From assembly GCA_964420325.1 (NCBI GenBank), contig CAYQSU010000005.1, forward strand, positions 16,909-80,908: a stretch of DNA of 64,000 bases. The letters are read 5' to 3'. Positions 18,168 through 25,494 of the stretch are shown here, in pieces; position 1 is the stretch's first letter; each line of letters starts with the position of its first letter. The position numbers were made by a program, and so were the translations under genes. The notes beneath the pieces were generated by a model, which saw nothing but the letters and a program-made list of their open reading frames with translations, was not told where the DNA came from and did not search any database. This DNA is from CAYQSU01 sp964420325. GTDB taxonomy: Bacteria > Pseudomonadota > Alphaproteobacteria > Rhodospirillales > Defluviicoccaceae.

Positions 18168-21100
18168 ATGGACGCGGCTGTCGAACCGCGGAAGCCCACG
18201 GACTCCGCGCCGGCGGTGTATGCAGTCCATGACGCCGTCGCCGGCCGCACGCGGCTGCATGTCGCGGGATTGAGGCGCCGCCCGGCCATCAAGCGAGCGC
18301 TCGAGGCGAGCCTCACCAGGGTGCCGGGCATCGAGCACGCGTCGGCGAGCGAGTGGACCGGCAACGTTCTCGTCCACCATGATCCGGGCATGGCGAGGGA
18401 CCGCCTCGTCGCCGCGATCGAGGCCGTCCTCGCCTGCCCACCCGGTCCCGAGGAGGCGATGCCGCGCGCCGCAGCGGGCGGCAGGCCTTGGGCCGAGGTG
18501 CCGCCCGAGCGCGTGTCGACGCCGCCCTGGCACCTGATGGAGGCGGCCGAGGTCGCCGCCCTCACCGGAACATCGGTACGGCGCGGGCTGTCCTCCGCCG
18601 CGGCAGCCGACCGGCTGGCCCGCGACGGACCCAACGCGCTGCCGACGCCCACCCGGCGGTCGGAGCTGGAGATCCTCGTCGAGCAGTTCAAGAGCCTGCC
18701 CGTCGCGCTCCTGACTGGATCCGCGGTACTGTCGATCATGACCGGCGGCGCGATCGACGCGGCGGTGATCATGGGCGTGGTTGTGGTCAACGCCACCATC
18801 GGCTTCTCCACCGAGACCCAGGCCGAACGCACCATCGCCGCCCTCAGCGAGCCGACCGAAGCGAAGGTGCGGGTGCTCCGGGACGGGATCGAGCGAACCG
18901 TGCCGCTGGCAGACGTGACGGTCGGCGACCTCCAGGTCCTGGAACCGGGGAGCTTCATCGCCGCCGACGCCCGCGTCGTCGCGGCGCAGGACCTCAGCGT
19001 CGACGAGTCGCTGTTGACCGGGGAGAGCCTTCCCGTCGCCAAATCGCCGAGAACGCTCGACCGCAAGGACGTCCCTCTCGCCGACCGCGGGAACATGGTC
19101 TACCGCGGAGCGGCGACGACCGGCGGCAGCGGCCTCGCGGTTGTCGTCGCCACCGGCCGGAACACCGAGATCGGCCGCATCCAGTCGCTGGTCGGCACCG
19201 CCCAGCCGCCGGATACGCCGATGCAGGCACAGCTCGACCAGCTGGGCAGGCGCCTGGTGTGGCTGTCGAGTGCCCTCTGCGCCGCCGTCGGCATCCTCGG
19301 GCTGGTGCGCGGCTCGGGCCTGATCCCGGTCTTGAAGGCGGCCACCTCGCTCGCCGTCGCCGCAGTGCCCGAGGGGCTTCCGACCATCGCCACCACCACC
19401 CTCGCGCTGGGCATTCGCGACATGCGCCGGCACAACGTGCTGATCCGCCGGCTCGACGCGGTCGAGACACTCGGCGCCGTCCAGTCGATCTGTTTCGACA
19501 AGACGGGAACCCTCACGCGGAACCGCATGACGGTGGTGTCGATCCACTGCGGCGGCCGCGAGTTCCGCGTTTCGGACGGGCGGCTCCACCTCGACGGCGA
19601 GGGCGTCGATCCCGGTGCGCATGGTGAGTTGGTCGGGCTCGGTCACGTGGCCGTCCTCTGCAACGAGGCGGAAATCGCCGTCGAGGCCGGCAGCGTCGTC
19701 CTCTCCGGCTCGCCGACAGAAACCGCGCTGGTCGAGATGGCGATCGCCATGGGCCTCGACGCGAACGCCGAGCGCCACCGCTATCCGGTCCTGGAGACCG
19801 ACCATCGCACCGAGCGGCGGCAGTTCATGGTCACCAGCCACCGCACAGGTGACGGCAAGCGTCTCGTCGCAGTCAAAGGCAGCCCCGCGGCCGTGCTGCG
19901 ACAGTGCCAGTGGCAGGAGGTCGACGGGCAGCGCGGCAGGCTGACGCCCGCCGACCGCCGAACCATCGAGATCGCCAACGAGCGCATGGGCGGAATGGCC
20001 CTCCGGGTGCTGGGCTTCGCCTACGCCCGCACCGATGGCGATGACGGCGGCGGGCGCGCGCCCCTGACCTGGCTCGGGCTCGTCGGCATGACCGATCCCT
20101 GCCGCGACGGCATGAGGGAGCTGATGCACGAGTTCCACCGGGCCGGGATCGCCACCGTGATGATCACCGGCGACCAGAGTGCCACGGCCTACGCCGTTGC
20201 CCGCGAGCTCGGCCTCGGCGGCGACGGCCGGATCGAGATCCTCGACTCGACGGACCTCGAGAACCTGGATCCGGACGTGCTCTCGGGGCTGGCCCAGCGC
20301 GCGCACGTGTTCGCCCGCGTGAGCCCCAGCCACAAGCTGCAGATCGTCCAGGCGCTGCAGCGCGCCGGCAAAGTGGTGGCGATGACGGGCGACGGCATCA
20401 ACGACAGCCCGGCTCTCAAGGCCGCCAACATCGGCATCGCCATGGGCCACGGCGGAACCGACGTGGCCCGCGACGTCGCCGACGTCGTCCTTGCCGACGA
20501 CGACCCGAAGAGCATCGCCACCGCCATCGGCGAGGGCCGCACGATCTATGCCAATGTCCGCAAGTCGCTCCGGTTCCTGCTCGCCACCAACATGAGCGAG
20601 ATCCTGGTGATGTTCGGCGGCACGGCCGCGGGACTGGGCCAGCCGCTGACGCCCATGCAGCTCCTCTGGATCAACTTCATGAGCGATGTCTTTCCCGCCC
20701 TCGCGCTCGCCCTCGAGCCGCCGGACGGCGACGTGATGAAGGCGAGGCCGCGCGATCCCGAGGAGGCCATCCTGCGGGCGGGCGACCTCGAGCGGATCGC
20801 CCTCGAAGGCACGATGATCGCCGCGCCGTCGCTGGGCGTCCTGGCATACGGCAGCCTCCGCTACGGACCCGGCGAGCGGGCCGGGTCGATGGCCTTTCTC
20901 AGCCTGATCACCGCCCAGATGCTGCATGCCTTGACCTGCCGGTCCGACCGCTACGGGCTGTTCCGGAACGGGCGGCCGCCGACGAACCGCCCACTCCGCT
21001 GGGCTCTCGCGGGATCGCTCGCCGTCCAGGTGCTCGCCGTCGCTTTGCCGCCACTCCGCCGGCTGCTCGGCCTCGCTCCGTTGAGCCTCGCCGACGGCGT

Positions 21101-21212
21101 GGTGACCGGCGCCGCGGCACTCCTGCCGTTTCTGGTCAACGAGGCCGCAAAGCCGCGGCCGCGAGACATTCAAGACCACCCGCTGATCACGGCCGGGAGA
21201 GCGCCCTCATGA
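18168..21212 (+). CDS. P-type cation-transporting ATPase with N-terminal HMA2-like domain
   Basis: 1014 residues. Residues about 15-85 form an HMA2-like domain (AVHDAVAGRTRLHV ... WTGNVLVHHDP) without the CxxC metal site. The rest is a P2-type ATPase. It has a cation-ATPase N-terminal region, the actuator TGES loop, PEGLP in helix M4 (as in calcium pumps), phosphorylated Asp444 in DKTGTLT, and GDGINDSPALKAANIGIAMG. The C-terminus has the extra helices typical of P2 pumps. The likely substrate is a divalent cation such as Ca2+ or Mg2+, by motif only. The start at 18168 has GAGGG upstream; longer readings are rejected. It overlaps the SAM-synthetase gene by 4 nt (ATGA), so the two are translationally coupled. 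Confidence 0.88.
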   Translation: MDAAVEPRKPTDSAPAVYAVHDAVAGRTRLHVAGLRRRPAIKRALEASLTRVPGIEHASASEWTGNVLVHHDPGMARDRLVAAIEAVLACPPGPEEAMPRAAAGGRPWAEVPPERVSTPPWHLMEAAEVAALTGTSVRRGLSSAAAADRLARDGPNALPTPTRRSELEILVEQFKSLPVALLTGSAVLSIMTGGAIDAAVIMGVVVVNATIGFSTETQAERTIAALSEPTEAKVRVLRDGIERTVPLADVTVGDLQVLEPGSFIAADARVVAAQDLSVDESLLTGESLPVAKSPRTLDRKDVPLADRGNMVYRGAATTGGSGLAVVVATGRNTEIGRIQSLVGTAQPPDTPMQAQLDQLGRRLVWLSSALCAAVGILGLVRGSGLIPVLKAATSLAVAAVPEGLPTIATTTLALGIRDMRRHNVLIRRLDAVETLGAVQSICFDKTGTLTRNRMTVVSIHCGGREFRVSDGRLHLDGEGVDPGAHGELVGLGHVAVLCNEAEIAVEAGSVVLSGSPTETALVEMAIAMGLDANAERHRYPVLETDHRTERRQFMVTSHRTGDGKRLVAVKGSPAAVLRQCQWQEVDGQRGRLTPADRRTIEIANERMGGMALRVLGFAYARTDGDDGGGRAPLTWLGLVGMTDPCRDGMRELMHEFHRAGIATVMITGDQSATAYAVARELGLGGDGRIEILDSTDLENLDPDVLSGLAQRAHVFARVSPSHKLQIVQALQRAGKVVAMTGDGINDSPALKAANIGIAMGHGGTDVARDVADVVLADDDPKSIATAIGEGRTIYANVRKSLRFLLATNMSEILVMFGGTAAGLGQPLTPMQLLWINFMSDVFPALALALEPPDGDVMKARPRDPEEAILRAGDLERIALEGTMIAAPSLGVLAYGSLRYGPGERAGSMAFLSLITAQMLHALTCRSDRYGLFRNGRPPTNRPLRWALAGSLAVQVLAVALPPLRRLLGLAPLSLADGVVTGAAALLPFLVNEAAKPRPRDIQDHPLITAGRAPS

Positions 21213-22399
21213 AAGGCGATTTCATCTTCACCTCCGAGTCGGTGACCCAGGGTCACCCCGACAAGCTGTGCGACCTGGTCAGCGACGCCCTCGTCGACCG
21301 CTTCCTGCAGCAGGACCCGTTCTCGGTGATTACCGCCGAATGCGCGGTGGCCACCGGCATCCTGTTCATCGCCGCCCGCTTCGCCTCGAAGGCGGCGGTA
21401 GACATCCCGAGCGTCGCCCGCCGGATGATCGCCGACGTCGGCTACGAGCGGAACGGCTTCGATCCCAAGACCTGCAGCATCATGACCAGCCTGAACGAGG
21501 TTCCGATGTCGGAGCGGCTGGAGCAGGACGAGCGGGAGCTGGACGACGAGGCGCTGGAGGCCTTCCCTGCCAAGAACCAGACCACCGTGTTCGGGTTCGC
21601 ATGCACCCAGACCGCGACCCTGATGCCGCTCCCCATCTGGCTCGCCCACAGGCTCGCGAGACGATTGGCGACGGTGCGCCTCAGGGGTGATCTTCCCTAC
21701 CTTGCGCCCGACGGCAAGACCCAGGTGGCGGTCGAGTACCGCGACGGGCACCCCCGACGCGTGCACGCCATCACCATCATTGCCGCGCTGGCCTCCGAGA
21801 CCGCCGCTCGCGGCAACCGTCTCAGGGACGATCTCATGGACCACGTCGTGACGGCGGTGTTCGCCGACGAGGAGGTCAAGCCGGATGCCGAGACCCGCGT
21901 CTTCATCAACCCTGGCGGTCCGTTCCTCGTCGGCGGCCCGGCCATGCACTCGGGCCTGACGGGACGCAAGACCGGCGTCGACACCTACGGCGAGTACGCA
22001 AGACAGAGCGACTCGGCGCTGAGCGGCAAGGACCCGTCTCGCATCGACCGCGTCGGCACGTATATTGCCCGCTATGCCGCGAAGAACGTCGTCGCCGCCG
22101 GCCTTGCCGACGAGTGCGAGATCCAGCTCAGCTATTCGATCGGCCAGTCCCGACCCGTCAGCATGCACATCGACACCCACGGCACCGGGCGCATCGCGGA
22201 CGCCGAGATCGCCCGCCGCGTGGGCGAAACGATCGACTTCCGTCTCGCCGCAATCATCCGCCGCTTCGACCTCCGTCACCGGCCGGCCGCCTCGAAGCAA
22301 GGCTTCTACGCTCCGCTCAGCGCCTACGGCCACGTCGGTCGCACGGATCTGTCGCTGCCGTGGGAGGAGACCAACGTCGCCGAAGCCCTCAGGGACTGA
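21209..22399 (+). CDS. metK: Divergent S-adenosylmethionine synthetase (MetK family)
   Basis: 396 residues, normal length. Family marks are clear: FTSESVTQGHPDKLCD at the N-terminus, VFINPGGPFLVGGP, GLTGRKTGVDTYG, SGKDPSRIDR and YAAKNVVAAGLADECEIQ. MetK makes S-adenosylmethionine from methionine and ATP. However, the usual GAGDQG segment reads AKNQT at residues 121-125, so the conserved Asp is Asn123, and the usual HGGGAFSGKDP reads QSDSALSGKDP. These are changes at substrate- or phosphate-contact sites, so activity may differ from the housekeeping enzyme, which I expect elsewhere in the genome. It is coupled to the P-type ATPase by a 4-nt overlap. Its role there is unknown. Confidence 0.85.
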   Translation: MKGDFIFTSESVTQGHPDKLCDLVSDALVDRFLQQDPFSVITAECAVATGILFIAARFASKAAVDIPSVARRMIADVGYERNGFDPKTCSIMTSLNEVPMSERLEQDERELDDEALEAFPAKNQTTVFGFACTQTATLMPLPIWLAHRLARRLATVRLRGDLPYLAPDGKTQVAVEYRDGHPRRVHAITIIAALASETAARGNRLRDDLMDHVVTAVFADEEVKPDAETRVFINPGGPFLVGGPAMHSGLTGRKTGVDTYGEYARQSDSALSGKDPSRIDRVGTYIARYAAKNVVAAGLADECEIQLSYSIGQSRPVSMHIDTHGTGRIADAEIARRVGETIDFRLAAIIRRFDLRHRPAASKQGFYAPLSAYGHVGRTDLSLPWEETNVAEALRD

Positions 22400-22436
22400 A
22401 CCTCACCCTCAGTCGCCGCGACGCCGAGGGGACGTT

Positions 22437-22808
22437 TCAGATCAACGCGCCGATCAGCTTGACCGCTGAGCGCTCCAGAACTTTTTCCACGACGACGGTG
22501 GCCGCCGTCTTGACCGCCTTCTCCGCGAATCGGCTCGACAGCGCGACGATCGGATCACCGACATCCACGTCGATGTCGTCCCGGACATAGCCCTGTTCGC
22601 TCAGCCGATCGAGAAGTGCGGAGTGGCTCGTCCGCCTGGGGTCGTAGCGGATGGTGAGGCTGCCGGTCAGCGTATTGGCGTCGACTGAGACCACGCCCTC
22701 GGCGCGCGACAGCATCGTGCACGCCCGCTCGGCCATCGACTCGTTCCTCTTGACCGCAGCCGAACGAACGCGAAGCCGTCCCGGGATGTGATGAACGTAG
22801 GTCGTCAT
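22437..22808 (-). CDS. HMA2-like domain protein A
   Basis: 123 residues from the ATG at 22808. Residues 1-75 match the HMA2-like pattern YVHHIPGRLRVRS ... GVVSVDANTLTGSLTIRYDP. This is a ferredoxin-like alpha/beta domain related to heavy-metal domains but with no CxxC. The C-terminal 45 residues are amphipathic (SRFAEKAVKTAATVVVEKVL). There is no obvious ribosome-binding site at 22808, and a longer reading to 22943 is possible but its extra N-terminus looks non-coding. The gene converges on metK with 37 nt between stops. It probably works with the other HMA2-bearing proteins of this island. Confidence 0.7.
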   Translation of the reverse strand: MTTYVHHIPGRLRVRSAAVKRNESMAERACTMLSRAEGVVSVDANTLTGSLTIRYDPRRTSHSALLDRLSEQGYVRDDIDVDVGDPIVALSSRFAEKAVKTAATVVVEKVLERSAVKLIGALI

Positions 22809-23128
22809 CCGATTCAACACTAGAAATGGTTGCCAACTGCCGGGAAGGTACAACAATGCCGTTAAAACAAGAGGACAATGATATGACGGTTTTGTGACGT
22901 TCGATGGCGGCGTGCGGCGACCCGCACCCGAGGAAAATTCCATTTTATTTTAATTGGTTAGAAGGCATGAGGCGTGCCGGCCATACCCGTGGAGGAGACC
23001 GCGCCGCCGGATGGGCCCTGCCGCCCCGCCTCGGCCGGCCAAGATGACCGGCGAATCGGTTGCATGCAGGACGGCGAGGACGCGGCCGGAGATCCCGGGG
23101 GATCTCCGGCCGAAACGCGGCTCCGCCG
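22809..23128. other. Intergenic region with AT-rich segment and terminator-like hairpin
   Basis: About 320 nt between two minus-strand genes of the island. The part next to 22808 (about 22790-22980) is clearly AT-richer than the genes around it and is the likely promoter of HMA2-like protein A. The part next to 23129 carries a perfect 12-bp-stem inverted repeat. No convincing reading frame was seen. Confidence 0.5.
23083..23112 (-). terminator. Perfect 12-bp-stem hairpin downstream of the Ala-rich protein gene
   Basis: Arms at 23083-23094 and 23101-23112 are exact reverse complements, with a 6-nt loop. It lies 17 nt past the stop of the minus-strand gene ending at 23129, the right place for an intrinsic terminator. 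There is no clear T-run after it on the minus strand, so it may instead stabilise the transcript end. Confidence 0.5.
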
Positions 23129-23755
23129 CTAGGCGCTGGCAGCCACGCGCGGCTTGGGCAGCACGGCGCTGAGCACGGCCTTGAGGCCCTCGGCGACGCC
23201 GACGAGGAACTCGCGAACCTGGGCCACGGCCACGGTTCCGATGGAGCCCGCCGCCTCGACCGCGCCCGTGGCCGCCGCCTTGGCCATCCTGGCGACGTCG
23301 CCACCGGTCTCGGATGCGGCCTCGACGACACCGTCGATCGCGCGCTTGGCGACGCTGCCGACATCGGCCCCGACCTTGCCCGCGGCCAGGACCGCGGCGC
23401 TCGCAGTCTCCGATGCCGCAGTGATCGCGTCACCACCAACATCGCTGACGCCGAGGATCACCCCCTTGGCGAGGCTCTTGGTCGCACCAACGAGGCCGCC
23501 GCCAACTTGCTCGACCGCGGCCGCTGTGCCGTTGACGACGTCACGCACCACCGACACCGTTTCGGTGGCCACCGCTCCCGTCGCCTGCAGCGCATTCGAG
23601 ACGGTGTGCCGGACAAGCGTGACGATCTCCGCTTCGATATCGTCAAACCCCTTGAGGCTGCTGATGATGCCGGCTTTGACGGCGCTGCCGGCGCGGCCGA
23701 GGGGATCGCCCGAGATCGCGGCTTCCGGGGTTGCTTCTCGCAGGATTTCGTTCAT
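23129..23755 (-). CDS. Ala/Gly/Val-rich amphipathic repeat protein, function unknown
   Basis: 208 residues; no family recognised. After about 45 ordinary residues, the chain is a long run of small residues (Ala, Gly, Val, Ser, Thr) with regularly spaced charges. Recurring segments include ASETASAAVLAAGKVGADV, ASETGGDVARMAKAAATGAV and VVNGTAAAVEQVGGGLVGAT. The spacing suggests 11-residue-type amphipathic helices, as in phasin-, perilipin- or LEA-like proteins, or glycine-zipper membrane insertion. That is inference from composition. Codon use is like the neighbours. It lies in the same direction as the DUF5132-like and HMA2-like genes and is followed by a strong hairpin. Confidence 0.6.
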   Translation of the reverse strand: MNEILREATPEAAISGDPLGRAGSAVKAGIISSLKGFDDIEAEIVTLVRHTVSNALQATGAVATETVSVVRDVVNGTAAAVEQVGGGLVGATKSLAKGVILGVSDVGGDAITAASETASAAVLAAGKVGADVGSVAKRAIDGVVEAASETGGDVARMAKAAATGAVEAAGSIGTVAVAQVREFLVGVAEGLKAVLSAVLPKPRVAASA

Positions 23756-23835
23756 CTGTTCCGCTCCTCATCTCCTGAACATGTTGAGTGATTGCCGATC
23801 ATCTGCGCCCGAACCCGCTCGCGCACAAGACCCGC

Positions 23836-24315
23836 TCACCGGCTTTGTTGCGCGAGCCGCATCGCCGCCAGCGCCGTCCAGGCCAGGGTGGTCACCGGAC
23901 CGAGCACATTCCCTCGAAGCAGTTGGACGACGGCGAACGCCAGATAGAGGATCGATACCGTTGTCCACAGATCGAGCTCGCCGCCGACGGCGCTCTTCAG
24001 CCGGGAGTCGAGCGCCGCCATTTGAGTGCGAAGCTTCTGGGCCAGCGGCGGCTCGCCCGGTTCGAGCCCGTTCAAGGCGAAAAGACCGGCCCCTGCGGCA
24101 TGGTCCGCAACCGCGGCGACGCTGGCCGCATGACGGACGAGGATGCTGCCGGTGACGGCGTTGACCGTGACCTCCTCGACGCCGGGACAGCTTGCCAGAG
24201 CCTGGCGCACGTCCTCGAAATAGCCGGCGGCACCGCGCCGATCGGGAACCTTGATGCGGGTGCGGCCGGGCAGCGCGTGGCTCACGTAGGCCGGTGGCAC
24301 CGGCATCGCGGTCAC
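23836..24315 (-). CDS. HMA2-like domain membrane protein B
   Basis: 159 residues. Residues about 8-75 are an HMA2-like domain (YVSHALPGRTRIKV ... GVEEVTVNAVTGSILVRH), again with no CxxC. A linker follows, then two hydrophobic segments at about 118-136 and 138-155 (TVSILYLAFAVVQLL and VLGPVTTLAWTALAAM), so it is anchored in the membrane as a hairpin. The start is GTG at 24315, overlapping the stop of the DUF5132-like gene by 4 nt (GTGA), which indicates translational coupling. An ATG at 24306 is an alternative. Confidence 0.72.
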   Translation of the reverse strand: MTAMPVPPAYVSHALPGRTRIKVPDRRGAAGYFEDVRQALASCPGVEEVTVNAVTGSILVRHAASVAAVADHAAGAGLFALNGLEPGEPPLAQKLRTQMAALDSRLKSAVGGELDLWTTVSILYLAFAVVQLLRGNVLGPVTTLAWTALAAMRLAQQSR

Positions 24316-24614
24316 GAGGCTCCGCCCCCGGACGCCGGCGCCTTGGCGCCTTCCGCCGCGGCCTCGGCCGACATCTCCGCCGCCGCCTCGGATCTGGCCT
24401 CGGCGACGATGTCCTCGGCCACCTCGCCCAGCTCGGCCAGGGTCTCCCGGGCCCTGGCATACATCAGGATGCCGCCCTTGACGGCGGCCTTGGCCATGGG
24501 CTTGGTCATCCGGGCAACCGCCGGGAGCACGACCGGCGCCAGGATCGCGGCGCCGATGCCGACGGCGATTCCCGTCACCACGTTCCGTTTGAACAGCTCG
24601 TCGAGCAAAGCCAT
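24312..24614 (-). CDS. DUF5132-like small membrane protein
   Basis: 100 residues. A hydrophobic N-terminal segment (NVVTGIAVGIGAAILAPVVL) is followed by a conserved-looking stretch KPMAKAAVKGGILMYARA, then an acidic Glu/Ala-rich tail. This matches my recollection of DUF5132 proteins, which often accompany HMA2 proteins and P-type ATPases; no function is established. It is the first gene of the minus-strand operon and overlaps the HMA2-like gene B by 4 nt. Confidence 0.65.
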   Translation of the reverse strand: MALLDELFKRNVVTGIAVGIGAAILAPVVLPAVARMTKPMAKAAVKGGILMYARARETLAELGEVAEDIVAEARSEAAAEMSAEAAAEGAKAPASGGGAS

Positions 24615-24718
24615 CTGTCTGATCCCCCGAACATCCGACGCACTCGTTGCACGGATCAGCGTATCACGCGCGTATGGCCGGGTGAAGCAACGGCGTCCCC
24701 TGTTTCAGGGACGCAGAA

Positions 24719-25423
24719 TCAACCGTTGACCGGCCGGCCGGAGCCGCCGGCGAGCGCGCATCGGCAATCGAGGACGAACGCGCCCTCCGGCGCCGGCTGC
24801 ACGAAGAGGCACACGTCGCGCACGGCGAGCGGCCGACGGCAAAGCGGCGCCACGATCCGGCGAAGTGCCTCCACCACCTCCGCGCGTTCGCGATCGTCCG
24901 GGATCGCGTCGGTCAGCGTGAGGTGGAACCGGAACTCCTCGAACACGTAAGGATAGCCCCAGCGGTCGAGCAGCGCCGCCTGTCGTGGGCTGAGCCCTTG
25001 CCGGCAGCGGCGTGCACGCTCCTCCGCGGTCGGAGGCGCGCGAAAGCGATCGAAGCCGGCGACGCAGTCGGCGGCCAGACGGTCCAGCTCCGGAGCGGGA
25101 TCGGCGGGAACGAGCGCAACGAACCGGCCGATGGTTGCGGGCGTCAGAGGCGGCGCCAACACCGGCGTCCGCGATCCCGCGAACGCCGCCAGAGCATGGC
25201 GGAGGTCGTCGGGAGTGAAACCCTCGGCCAGTCGGAACGGCGCCTTGAGCGTGGCGTGAAAGCCATAGCGACGCGGCACCGAAACCAGCGCCTCGACGCG
25301 GCTCGAAGCGATCCCGGCGACGGCCGGCCGAAGCGCCGGATCGCTGCCGAGCCACCGCCGCCCGAACGCCTCGAGATCGCTTCCTGCGGGCGCTGCGTAG
25401 TAGACGGCAAACCGGGCGGCCAT
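24719..25423 (-). CDS. DUF1045 (2H phosphoesterase-like) protein
   Basis: 234 residues from the ATG at 25423. The two HxT motifs of the 2H phosphoesterase fold are present: RYGFHATLKAPF and FRFHLTLT. DUF1045 proteins are often found in phosphonate-utilisation operons, where they are thought to act on cyclic phosphate intermediates. No phosphonate genes are visible here, so the substrate is open. It is divergent from the UbiD-family gene, with about 70 nt between them. Confidence 0.8.
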   Translation of the reverse strand: MAARFAVYYAAPAGSDLEAFGRRWLGSDPALRPAVAGIASSRVEALVSVPRRYGFHATLKAPFRLAEGFTPDDLRHALAAFAGSRTPVLAPPLTPATIGRFVALVPADPAPELDRLAADCVAGFDRFRAPPTAEERARRCRQGLSPRQAALLDRWGYPYVFEEFRFHLTLTDAIPDDRERAEVVEALRRIVAPLCRRPLAVRDVCLFVQPAPEGAFVLDCRCALAGGSGRPVNG

Positions 25424-25494
25424 GGCGCTTCGAGCTTGACGCTGGCTTGGCGATCGGCTCCCAATCGCTGCCGGCAACCTTGGGAGCCTTGGCG

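Noticed and set aside
18111..21179. 1022-codon open frame on the minus strand under the P-type ATPase gene
   Set aside because: A shadow frame typical of very GC-rich coding DNA. It has no recognisable motif, is rich in Arg/Gly/His/Asp as antisense frames are, and the plus-strand frame is a complete P-type ATPase.
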